This document shows positions 1 to 12,100 of a stretch of 64,000 nucleotides of DNA, piece by piece. Below the pieces are notes generated by a model, which worked only from the letters and a program-made list of their open reading frames with translations, had not been told where the DNA came from and did no database searches. The position numbers and the translations under genes are program-made. The DNA is from Eutreptiella sp. 'Long Island Sound 2002' (Eukaryota; Euglenozoa; Euglenophyceae; Eutreptiales; Eutreptiaceae). The stretch is from assembly GCA_964036045.1 (NCBI GenBank), contig OZ038387.1, forward strand, positions 14,446,420 through 14,510,419, read 5' to 3'. The first letter of the stretch is position 1, and each line of letters opens with the position of its first letter.

Positions 1-2
1 TG

Positions 3-110
3 GACGTGGACGCCAGCGGCCTCATCACGAGTGACGAGTTCCTGATGACCATGGACACGCTGGGCATCCGGAACCTGGACCACGCAGATGCCATTGCAAT
101 CTTTCAGCAG
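3..110 (+). CDS. Exon: first EF-hand of the EF-hand/SPRY gene
   Basis: Thirty-six codons are open from the window edge. They contain the 12-residue EF loop starting with Asp at base 3, followed by the helix ending IFQQ. The donor CAG|GTGGAC follows at 111. Reading on past 110 quickly becomes a C-homopolymer with no protein character. Confidence 0.75.
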
Positions 111-3100
111 GTGGACCCACAGCCCTCCCCTCGCCCGCCCCCCCCCCCCCTGCACGCCCGTGCTTGAAAACCTTCATCGAGCGCCCCCCCCCCCCCCCCA
201 ATCGGCACTGAGGGGCCGTGCCAAAGATCCGCAGTTCCCACCCCAGAGCCTTGTTGGAGGCTGCAGTTTGGGGTGTGTTCAGATTTAGCCCCAGACCAAC
301 CACTGCAGAGGCCTGTGGGACGGATTGCGGCAAAGATAGCGCCGGATTCCAAAAGTCGCTGAAACAGCATCCACGAAACCCTCAGGCAGGCCCGCGCTTG
401 AAGGGGGCAGGGGGACCCCCCCCCCATCAACAGTGACTGTCACTTCCGCTCGAACCGCATCCTTCCAACACCAACCGCGGCTCCAACGGTTTTGTAAACC
501 GCCACCTCGTGCTCCCCCCGAAACCGGTTTTCCAACCGCGGCCAACCGGTTTCACAAGCGTTTGCTGCACTGCCCTGTGGTTTCGCTTTCCTTTGGGCGC
601 AGGGCTGTCCAGAGCATGCACCTGGGTCTTGACAAGGGGGAGGGGGTAGGGGGGCTTGGGCATGTGCAGTCGAGAGGACCCCGGTATGCCTCTCAGGGAG
701 AGGCCAAGGGGCAGACATTGCGCCTGTGGACCTCTCGACCCCAGATCCCCTGAACCAACGGGTGCCTGGGGCGTGGGGGAGTGCCTTGCAGTACAATAGT
801 CCACGGAGCGGACGCGGTAAGCGTGAGGTTCAGGCCTCTCCTCTTTGGAGTGTTGGAGCAGTTTGGCTGATGTATCGAGCATTGACCCCGACGCATCTGC
901 GGACTGAGACCTGCGGATGTTTCGGGGCACGATTCCTATTTCTGAGGACCACACACAACCCCCTGGCGCACGATCTGGCGTGTTTTCAAGCATCGGTGAC
1001 ACACCTCGGGTGCGGGCTCTCGACCGTGGGGTGTTGAGGTGCGTTCGGAGGGTGTGGTTGTACTCCTGGTTGAGTAGAACCCCCGATTCTTGGGATTCGA
1101 ACCGGTCATGCATTTGGTTCATTTTCATGGACGAATGAATGTCGTTCCTTCGTTTTACCACCCCCTTGGCCATCACTTCCCACGGACAGCTCAGAGCCCC
1201 TGGTCCTGCAAACTGACGCGCCGCAGAATTTCAGCCGCATAACATTCCAGGAAGGCCAACAGGCGTGACAGCGCCAGGCTGCACTGGATTGTGCATCCTA
1301 TGGAGTGGCCTGAGCGGCATGGCACCTGCTCCGCAACGCACTCACACTGCGGAGTACGTGCTGTAGCGTTCTGCTTGTGCACATGATTCCACCGCCCTGC
1401 CCCTCCCCCCCCCTACACAAAAAGTGGGTGTTGCGGTTACATCCGGACAAGAACATGAACAACATTGCCAAAGCCACCCACCTGTTCAAAAGGTTGACCT
1501 CCGGCTACGAGGGATGGAAAAGTGCGCCCGGGGTGACACCGCCAAGGCCGGCGGAGGAACCACCCAACTACCAGTTCAACCCCACATACTTTCGATCCAA
1601 TTTGTGCAACAGCACAAGTTCGGCGGGGCAAACAGCCCCGGAGGAAGCGCCACCAAGTGCCAAAAACCCAGAAACGGAGGGCGATGGAGAGGGTTTTTGG
1701 TCTTTCTTGTGGGGAAGCAAAAGGCCCGGTCGTTCCGAACATGCGAGTGGAATGGGGGCTAGCCACGGTGAGGGTACACCGAAGGGCGCACCGCCACCGG
1801 GGTCGGGAACGCAACGGACCCGCCGCCTCTTGTTCCATGAGAAGTTCCGGTGGCACACGCACCACGTCCGCGCCATCCAAGCGGACCGGATCCTCGCTGA
1901 GAAAAGGAGGAGAGGGTGGTTCTCCGACTACCCCGAGGCAGGAAGCAACATGTACTTATTGGCACCAGACCAGGTGTACAAAGTGCGAGTGCTAGCCTCA
2001 ACGGTATGGGTGCCGGAGGTGAGACGTTGGGAGCCGGAGGTGTTCATCATCGGGGAGGGCATCAACTTCACAGTGGAGGACACAACCAGGTTGATGCAAA
2101 ACTTGCACAGGGCAAACGTGATTGCCGAGCAAGTAGGCATCCGGCTGTACAAGGAGTAGAAGATGGAAGCCAAGTGAGAAGCGGACAAGCCCCACCCGCG
2201 GGTGACAAGAGGGCGTGGAAGCGCACGGTCGCACAGTTCCGACGGCGTCAAGGTGACGGGGTGCAGCTTGTTCAGCGCAGTGCCGAGCACAAAGGCGCGA
2301 CCCGGAACGCACCATGGCAGGGCCTAGGCCTTGAAGCAAGAGGGACTGAGACCGGGCGCCAAGCGACCCAGGAACCCAAGGGACGGGCAACCCGGCGCCG
2401 GGAGGAGAAGGAAGAACAATGAAAGCAAAAAGCCTGATGGAAAGGAGAGTCTCACACCATCAACATGGCTCTGCTGGGGAGGAGAAGATCCTCCAGCCAC
2501 CGAGACTCACACTGGGGAGCCGCGGCCCCCAGTGATACAGCAACAAGGCACAACGATGTGGTCTGAGGTACGGCCGTGGACGGGCCTCTGGACCCATGCC
2601 CAATGGAGACGGCGCCGCAGTCTCCATTGGATGCGCCCCGGCTACCACAACGCGCAGCGAGCTTTCTCGCCGGCGGAGTAGGGGGCAAGGCCAAACAACA
2701 GGCAGGGGGAAGGCAACCCCCGCACTTTTTTAGCCAGGGTGGTGACCAACACCGACCAAAACAAAACAATGAAGTCTACACGTGCACCGAGTTCTTCTCG
2801 GGGGGTCCAATGGGGCCTCAGCGAGATGCCCGATGTGGCAACGCAAGCCCACCGGGGGGCGCGCTCTCAAGGGAGTGACCACGGCAGTAAGTCCCAGCGT
2901 GCTAGCACTGAGAAGCGAGCAGGGGAGAGACTCCTTCCCTCGCGTAGCAACTCAACCGGAAAAGGGACGCACCACGTCGTCAAGCGCCCGGACCAAGCCG
3001 GGAGAAGGGGGCCAGCAAGGGGCCCTACGCACCTCCACCCAACACGGGACACCACCGTCAACCCAACAACAACTCGCTCCTATGTTGAGGTGGTCCGGGG

Positions 3101-6100
3101 AGTCGCGCAACGAAGTGGGCGGCCAGCGACGGTAAGAGGCCCACCCCACGTCACCCGCTACATCCTACTCCCCCGTGCACCCACGCATCCCCCACAACCC
3201 CCGTCCGCGCAGCAAAGGCATGAAGGAGAGGGTAGGGGGTTTGTGTTGCGCTCGCCAAAGGATGGACTGAGCGCGGGAACTTGGAGGAGAAAGGTTGTTA
3301 TGTGCCCCCGTCGGGGAAACGACCCCGCAAGTGGCCATCCCAGGGCCCACCAGCCGCCGTTGGGGAGAGGTACCTCACCGCCGGCTTGGGATGGCCGCTT
3401 GGACGCACCTGGCCAACGGCGAAGGCATTTGCCTTCCTCTGCGTGGACTCGACGCAGAGAAGTGAAACAGGGCAAGTCCGGGGGCTCCGTTGGCACAACC
3501 GACCAAGGGAAAGGGAAGGGAAGGAGTGTGGTGAGGCCGATGGGCACGGTGGCCTACAGAGGGAAAGGCCAAGGGAAGGGAAAGGGGAGGGGAGAGGGAA
3601 CGTTAGGGCAAGGAGGAAGAGGAAGGTCAAAGGGTGGTGAGAAGCTGATGGGCACCACCGCCTATGGAGGGAAAGGGTCCAAGGGAAGGGCAGCGAATGG
3701 CGATCGGCCAGTAGGCGCCGCCAGCTGCAGACGAGATCATCACACCATGGCGTCATGCCAAAACCCCCCCCTACACCAGAACAGGGATTTTTTTAAATTT
3801 TCCGAGAACTGCCATTCCTAGGCAGTCATGTGGGCCAGCGGCTGACCACCAACCGCCAGCAGTTGACGGCCAAATGTTTGTTCAATACCCACCGACTGCG
3901 AGTTGTCTTTTCTTTACCACTGACAAATGTCAGATTGATGTGTTGCCGGATGATGTGAAGCTTCAATGGGCCTAGTGCCCGCTGCCTTTTCCATCGGCAG
4001 TGTGCCCAGTTGTTGGGTCAAGTGGGAATCAATTGGGTTGTTTTCTTTTGGTTGCATTCAGGGCCTCCCTCGCCATACATCGCCAGGTCGACACCGATTT
4101 CACGGGTGATTTGGATTTTATGGAGTTCCTGCACTCGGTGACACTCTGTGCCATCGAGTCGGCACTGAAGGATCAGAGAATTCTGGAGAGGGCGCGGCAG
4201 AAGGTGCAGCTACTGGACCGCTACCGCCGGACCGTCGGCTTGGAGCTTGAGGCGTTCCACAAACAACTGCGCGAAGCTGAGCTCAAAACAGTGGAGTACC
4301 GTAAGAAGGCTTCCGCGCAATTCCCCGGGCCCGGGAAGCGCCAACTGCAGGTTGTGCATACTGCAACCCACCGCGCCCCTTTAAGACCTTCAACAGCCCT
4401 CCGAATACCCCCTAAGCTCTCCACAGTCCTCCGCAGCCACCCACCGCAGCCGCACAAAGCTGTCAGCCACAATGTCTTTTGTGAAGTACGGCTTGTCCTG
4501 GAACCCGAAGTGACCGCTCCTGCAGCCTGCACAAAGCTGCAGACCACAGTCTCTTAGTATTGGAACCGCTAAACCCATGGTTCCACGACAACCCCAAAAC
4601 TGCGGAAACACAGGGTCGCAGTGTTAGGACAAGCGCGTGTTAGGATAAGGTGGTGTGTGGGGGGGGGCTGGGGGCGATTGCGCTGTTTTGAGGCAGTTTT
4701 GACCCATTTCAAATCTAGTCTTCGAAGCTATTGTTGGACCCCGTCAAGTTGGCAATGGCAAGATGGAGAGAGCAAGGCAAGGGGCAGGGGGGGCCAGAGG
4801 GGAGATGTGTAGATTAGACTACCCTCTGATCTCCACCGTAAACCCCCCCCCCAAATACTGTACCCCGGGGTACGTTATTTGCCTGACGCTCAATAGGGCC
4901 AGGGGGGTATACTATTTGGGGGGTATACTAATTGGGGGGTATGGTATTTCAGCCCTTTCGCTGTCACCCTCACCCTCACCCCTCTTTGTCTTCTCTTTCG
5001 TCATAGGTATGCAGCCCTATCCAGATGAGTGGCATCCGGCTTCGATGCTGATGCGGCTGTTAGATATGCTTTGTGTGCATGCTTGTTGTACACTGTCACT
5101 GCCACTACCACTGCTTGCTATTCAGTTTTGCTTTGTGTTGGCTCCATGGGTGATTCTGATTCTGAATCTGATTTTGAACTACACGCGGTACACACTGTAG
5201 AAGACGGTTTCTCTGATCCACCTTCTGACGTACCTTCGGAAGAACCTGCCACCGAGGACGATGTTGAGATCGGCAGTGACACTGACACTGATGGTGCTGG
5301 TGCTGATGGTGCTGAAATACCTGATGCTGATGGTGTGCAGGAGACTGACAACGATGACAACAATGATGGCAAGGCGAACAACGGAAGCAAGGGCAAAAAA
5401 CGGAAAAGGGTAACGGCTACGGATTTGGGGTTTCGCTTGCGTGTCTGCCGACATTTCCATCAGTGTAACAACAAAAAGCAAACTGCCCGCAAGTTCAAAA
5501 TTCAGCCCAAACAGGTGCGTGACTATTTGAAACAGGAGAAAACCCTGAAGGCACAGGTGGTAGCAGGCAAGAGGAAGTCTCGGCGGTTGGCTGGTGGGGG
5601 CGCGAAACCAACCAGCAGGGTTGTGGTTCATTTTCAGGAAGATGCCTGGATGGATGTGAAGGGCATGGAGACAGTGTATGTGCCACTGTGGGCACGCGCT
5701 GTAAAAGAACACCCCCACAAAAAGGTATTGTTGGCGGATGCCCTGGGTGCACATTTTAAGAAAGAGGTGTTATCCATGTTCCATGCAGCAAACACTTGGG
5801 TCTGCCGCATACCTGAAGGAACCACTTCTTTTTTGCAGTACCTAGATGTGTACTTCTTTGCCACGTGGAAAGATACACTATATAACATTTTAGATGATGT
5901 TGCTGAGATTCTTGAGGAGGGCAACACCAAACGTGTTTCAGCCTCAGAAAAGCGTGTGCTAGTAACCAAAGCAGTGGCCGATGCTTGGGATGCCACAATA
6001 TTAAAAACTGCTACAGCGCGTCCACAGGCTTTTGGACAGTTGGGCTACACCTGGGGCCACGGTGAGGTGGTCAGCCTCCGCTCTTTGCCTGACTACAAGT

Positions 6101-9100
6101 TTGATCCTGATGAGGCTTTTGCGGATGTGTGTGTCACAGGTGCTGATGGAGCTGCAGCGGCACCTTCAGCTGCTGTGGCCCACGCCTCTAGCAGTGTTTC
6201 AAATGTAAAGAGGCAAACCACAATCACCGCTTTCTTCAAGTGAGCTACTGTGTAGTGGTGTTGAGACCGTGTCCCGAATTTGTTCGTGTTTCGTTTGCTT
6301 GTATGTGATGAAAAGGGGGTATACTATTTGGCAAAACGCTTATTAAGCCAAGGGGGGTATAGTATTTGGGGGGGTATAGTATTTGGGGGGGGTACACTAA
6401 TAGGGGGGGGGGGGTTTACCACTTTTGGCCGCTTTAGAACACGGGGAGGTGTGTTGTGGGGCGCAGTTTCCTCCGTTGCTGTGGTTGCTTGTGCCCCACT
6501 GCACACAAACAGGTGGGAAATATGTTGTTGGGGAGATGTCATGCAGTGCCACCAACGCCAGGGGCCCGGTTCTAGAAACTACCGTTCAGGGATGTGGGGC
6601 TCCCAAAAATAAGACACCCAAGCCTGTCCCCCAGCCAGCCCTAAAAGGTGAGCATGTCAAGCTCTTGAAGACGAGGCGGAAGGTTGGCCAGGGCTTCTAT
6701 TCGCTGCCTGTCAGTCAGCATGCAAGCAACTGAGTGGTGCCCTGCCCGACCGGGCGCTTGCGGTGCGATGGAACCAGCGCAACCCACTCGTTGAGCAACC
6801 TGCTGCTCTGAGCAGACATGTTCCGGGCTAAGGAGTTGAGAGTTGCACGACTGTCTGTGTGGGTGCTGCGGGCACGCAGTGCTGGAGGTGCAATACCCAT
6901 GAGGGCAGGCTGAGGCGTAGCCCTGGGAGTGTAGGCAGGCTTTGGGCCCTCCGCTTAGCCATACGTATTCGTTGACCCTCGCCTCCGCAGACTGCACACT
7001 GTCTAGGGAGGCTGTCCGTGGCGCAAGGATGTATTAGAACGGCTGACAACCATAGGAGGAGGGGGGGCACCCCCCCCCCCCCCCCTGGGACACAGATTTC
7101 ATAGTGGAAAAAAATGAAATTTACAGAAGGAAATACTGGTTTGAGCTATTTTTGGTACACAAATTTTAGGGTTCCAGACCCCCTCCCCCCCCCCTCCTCT
7201 CTTCCAATACATCCTTGGTGGGGCGGCATCCTTCGTTGCAGCCAAGTGCCTGCCCCCTCAATGGCCTCCTGCATTCACCACCCTCAGGAAGCCCCTCCGT
7301 CACCTCTGCGACCCCCTGGACAGGCCACTGCAAAGAAGTGGGAGGACACGCTGATGGACCTGCAGAACCAGAAGATGGCGATGCAGAACGCCGGCAATCC
7401 AGAGGATGCGGAGCTGACGTTGGACGAGAAGCGCACCCTGAAGCACGCGCACCTCGTCAAGAAACAAGTGCGGAATGTCAAGGGCCTGACGGACGAAGGG
7501 GGACTCAGAGGCGATGCCCCGCTGACAAAAGAGGAGTACGATTTGGTGCTGGAGAAGGGAACCACGTGTTTTGCCAAACCCCAGGTCCGTGATGAAGCAG
7601 GGCCTTTTTTTTTTCTAGCGAAGGGGTCTTTTTTTGTGAAGAAAACGTTGAGTCCAACCGCCGTCGGTTGGTGGTGTTCCATTGATGCCACTTGAAGAGA
7701 TGTGTGTTCTGACGTTGTGCCTAAACGTGGTGCGGACTGCCGGACCGTCCCCAAGTTTTCTTTCCGGAGTGGCACAGTCCAATCGGCATTGCATTGAGGA
7801 CCTCTTTTGGTCAGCCCCCAAACGCCTCCCCGACTCGGCCCCTCGGTCCCAGACGCCGGCACAGCCCCCTTCGCATCCGTTGCTCCCGTCACATCCTGAG
7901 CCCAAAGCCACAAATCGCAGGCCCGACCTCCTCACGGACGCAGAGGCGGTCTGTACTGTCCGCACTCCCTGCGCTTGTGGAAGACGCACTGGAATTGCCC
8001 AATACCCCAGTGCCCATGGCAAGTCAGCTTTGTGCGAACCGCAAAATGAAGTATTACCTCCGCTGCCGACACGGACCTGCATCGTTGTCATCGTCTTTCA
8101 TCACCGCCAAATCGTCCTCGGCACCACCTTCGGTGCCTCCACTCCCCCTGAACAGTGGATGTGATCCCTTTGATCGCCCAGAGAAGCATGTTTAGAGGGG
8201 TCAGCTGGGCTGTGGGTGTTGTCGTCCTCTCACTGAGGGGCGGCTATAGTAGCGGGTATTCCGATGTATTAGCCCCCCCCCCCCCCACTCTGCACTCACA
8301 CGATGTGCAGTTGCTATCTGTATCTCTCTGCAACTCCCCAATCTATTCAACTTGGTGGCGTGCATGAGGCAAACTGCCGGAGAGGTCGAACAAGTGTCCG
8401 GAGAAATTGTATTTCTACATATCCAGTCGGTATCGATCATGTCCCAATCATTGGGAATGCCTGTTCGTTCCCCTATGTCCATTTTCTGGAAATTTTTGTT
8501 TCGCAAAACACTAACGGCGACAAAAGGCTGCCACTAGGCTCTTGGTTTACAATAACAGACATCTTCATTTGCTGGTCTCTTGCTTTAGGCTGCAGCTGCA
8601 CCTGCAGCTTTCAACTCTGGATGACATCAGATGCGATAGAAGTCCATGGAACAAGGAAGCCGTCCCTGGCAACAGCGGGACAGAGCTGTTGCAATGGTGC
8701 AATAGCATGCGCTGCATACATAAACAAGTACGCTGTTGAGGCTTGACTGGATGAAACTGTCACGGTGCCTCTTTGCTCAACCATCCAACCAAGTTGCCAA
8801 AAAGAATAATAAGCGGTAGTCAGGAATGTTCGGTCAGAATTTGTACAACAGAATTCCATGGGCCACATTTCCTCCCTCACCGGTACCTATTTGAGATAGC
8901 CCGAGAGAAGGGCTGTTGGGGGCACTCAGGCCGGTGGGTTTCCAGGGCCCTTGCGTTGGGGACATCTATGAATGCCCTTTTCCCATTCGCTCAGGTCGTG
9001 CCGAGCGACAAACAGCGCCTGTCGCGGGAGTTGCGAGATCTCTCAAAGCACCTCGGGTCCAAGCACCCGCCCGTGGCGGCCACTCAAGTCGGTCACAAGC

Positions 9101-9105
9101 CGCAC

Positions 9106-9137
<32 letters not shown>

Positions 9138-12100
9138 GAGGCTCCTCGAGCTCCCCAAGGGCGCGCTGCCGCTGCACCCGAAGACGCCGAAGGAGCCCGA
9201 GCCCGGCGCTGTCGCCATCCAGATCCCGTGCCCCCCGGCGGCCCCGGACGCCGCAAAGCCGGCCGTTCTCATGGAGGACGGCACCCACTACAGCGCCTTC
9301 GCGCAGCACCGCGTCGAGCGGGGCCTGGGCCCCAGCGTCCGCCAAATCCTCGCGTCCATCAAGGTCTTCGCGCTGTGTTTCGGGGGGGGGGGGGGCTCGG
9401 GCATTTTCTGAGTTGTCTATTTTGTTGTTTGCGAAAGGCGCCTATGGACATGTACCACTGATGAGCTTTCTTTGCTGCTGCTTGCTGACGTACCCCCTTG
9501 CCCCTCAGCCCACCACGCAGCAATCCTAAGGGGCCTGGGGCGTTACCGCGGGGGAAATTGCGTGAGGGTTGGATTCTGTTAAGAAACGTGGCGAAATTTT
9601 CCCTGGCGAGTCTTTGGCCATGGGGCTCTGTAAAGGTACCCGTGCATGAGCCTGTCACACGCACTTCGCCTTCAAGGGTTTTGGCTCAGGCACGTTCGTG
9701 GGCCCGCTTGGCTCCTCTCAGAAAACACAATTCTGTGACGATGTTGTGGCAATGTGGTGCAATTTTGGAGTCTCTTGTGTCTCTTGGAGTTTCTTGTGCA
9801 TGTTTTGCGTGTCTTACGGAAGTCATTTGGGCATATGGCACTTTGAGCTTTGGGGATTTCAAGGGTGGCGAAATTTTCACCCGGCAAAATTGTCGCCGGG
9901 CGAAGGTATCCCCTCCCCTGTGTGGACCGGCCTTCAGCACCAGAGGGGCTGCGGCCAGCGGTCAGCTCAATCGTCGGTGGCGGACCGCCAACCACCGGCG
10001 GCAAATGGCCAATTTTGTATTCACTAAGAACCGATGTTGCGGGTGACGTTGTGCAAGGGGGCGTCACGTCCAGTCCCGCAATGCCCCGCGGGAGAATGCT
10101 GACCATTGGTCCAGCCGTTGTGTGACCCCCCCGTCCGTGGGATGCCATGCAGATGGTTCACCCCCATGTCGAGTGTTATTCGGGTGTCGGGTTTGTCGAT
10201 CTCAATGATTTCTGAGGTCAACCGGGTCTGAATTGGAGCATCGAGATGCCCTGCATTCAGATTGTGGTGTGCATTGCCTCGTTTGCATTTGATTTCTGCC
10301 CCCGTGTGATGGTCAGTTCTTCACATTCTTCTGAACTTAGCCAGCCCCCCCCCCTTTCCCCCGTGGGGCGCCCTAGCCCCCTCCACCGCTCTGGGCAGCC
10401 CCCCATCCCCCTCCTCCTCAAACTGCCTGACTCCACCCTATCCCACACCCCTCTTGTTGGAATGCCCCCCCCCCTCCCCCCACGTTCCCCACCGCCGGTA
10501 TGGGGTGTCCACTTGGACGCACCTGGCCAACGGCGAGGGCAGTTGGCCTCCTCTGTGTGGACCCGACACAGAGCAGTGAAACAGGGAAAGTCCAGGGCAC
10601 AACCTCCCAAGGGAAAGGAAGGGGGGGTGAGGAGGGAAGGAGAGGACAGGCAGAGAGAGGGAGGGCACATGGTGGTGCGAGGCCGATGGGCGCCGCCACC
10701 TGCGGAGGGAAAGGGTTCAAGGGAAAGGCAGCGGTAAGCGGCGAGAGGCCAATAGGCGCCAGCAGCTGCAGACAACAACACAATCAGGTGTCGTGCCACC
10801 CCCGCCCCCCCCCCCCCCAACGTCGGTCCATCAGCACTGTACCAGGGGATCTCGACACCCGCCAGCAGGTTCCTCCTCCCCCCCCCCCGCTCCTCCTCCG
10901 CCTCCTCCATTGCCCCTCCAAAAGAGCCAAACCAGGCCTTTGGCCACTTTTGGTTTCAGGGCAGTCAGCGTCATAAACCAAGAAGACCGCCCCCCACTTG
11001 TGTGTGCCCCGTTGTGCGGGTGTGTGTATCCCGCTGGTGCCGCTCTCTCTGTTCTCTGAGGTACCGTTCTCCTCCGTTCTTCTCTCGCAAAGGACCGGAT
11101 GCGGGATCCATCACTGCCCAGCTCCTCCCGCCGGACCTCCTCCTCCCGCCGGATTTCCTCCTCCTCTTCGAACGTGCCGTACAGCAGCCGCTCCACGTCC
11201 CGCGGCCATGACAGCGACTCGGACTCCGATCTGGACCACGTCGTGGACCGCGCGATCGCGAAGTGCGGTGCACCCCAACTGCCGCGGGTGGCGAAGCTCG
11301 CAAAGAAGCCGCCGCCATCCGCCACCGCCGTGGCGCCGCGCCGCAGGCACACGCAGCCGCCCCATATCTGGCCGCCGCCGACCGGCACAGACCAGCATTT
11401 TGCGTTACCCCGCAAGGCCTCCCACGCAGCACAAAGCTCCGAAGGCACCGACAATTGGGTCGACGACGTGTACGCACGAACCCGAATGCGGAGACAGGCG
11501 CTGCAGGTGCGACCTTGATCAGTGAGGTGGTGAGGTGGGGTGGGGTGGGGTGGGGTGGGGTGAGGTGAGATGAGGTGAGGTGAGGTGAGGTGGGGTGAGC
11601 TGAGCTGAGCTGAGCTGAGCTGAGCTGAGCTCAGCTGAGGTGGGGTGGGGTGAGGTGAGGTGAGGTGTGGTGAGGTGTGGTGAGGTGTGGTGGGGTGGGG
11701 CAAGAGGTGGGGTGAGCGCCAGCGTAATGTTACCCTTCACCCCTCGCAGCGTCCGTTTCGTGTCGCGGGGTCACCGACACTGGCGCTCGTGCTTCGGGCC
11801 GGGTACCTCTAGCCCGGGCTCCAGGACGGCTGCGCCACGCGACTTCGCTGACATACATCAGTGAGGACCGATACAGTGAGCCGTTGCGATGTCCGGGGGG
11901 GGGGGGGGGGGAGTCTGTCGCTTTCGGGAAGTTTACACGGCCACCCACCACCAAATACTCGTCAACTGCGGTCGGCAAACCGCCGACCACGAACCGCTGT
12001 CGCCGTCATTTGGAATGATTCAGGCACTCGCCACTCCCGAACGGAGTCACGGGGGCAGCAGCCCTACAGTCGTGCGCTGTGCGTGTCGGACTGGGGGAAG

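Larger units (their letters stand above)
111..4086 (+). other. Intron 1 of the EF-hand/SPRY gene, filled with repeats
   Basis: This 3.98-kb intron carries a dispersed repeat at 380-620, a J-domain-like ORF at 1383-2159, a low-complexity GKG-rich open stretch at about 2739-3821 that overlaps a repeat shared with intron 4, and a repeat at 3838-4025 shared with 17648-17850. C-runs occur near 140 and 187. Confidence 0.65.
4351..7323 (+). other. Intron 2 of the EF-hand/SPRY gene, host of a pogo element
   Basis: This 2.97-kb intron contains the pogo-type element at about 4840-6420 and the start of a dispersed repeat (about 7035-7220). I see nothing else protein-like in 6430-7030. Confidence 0.6.

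Noticed and set aside
1080-1120. GGGATTCGAACCGG, a perfect reverse B-box, as a tRNA gene
   Set aside because: No A box, acceptor stem or anticodon arm at the required distance on the minus strand.
11521-11715. Telomeric or subtelomeric repeat
   Set aside because: The units are pentamers of mixed sequence within an intron, not a regular TTAGGG- or TTTAGGG-type array.
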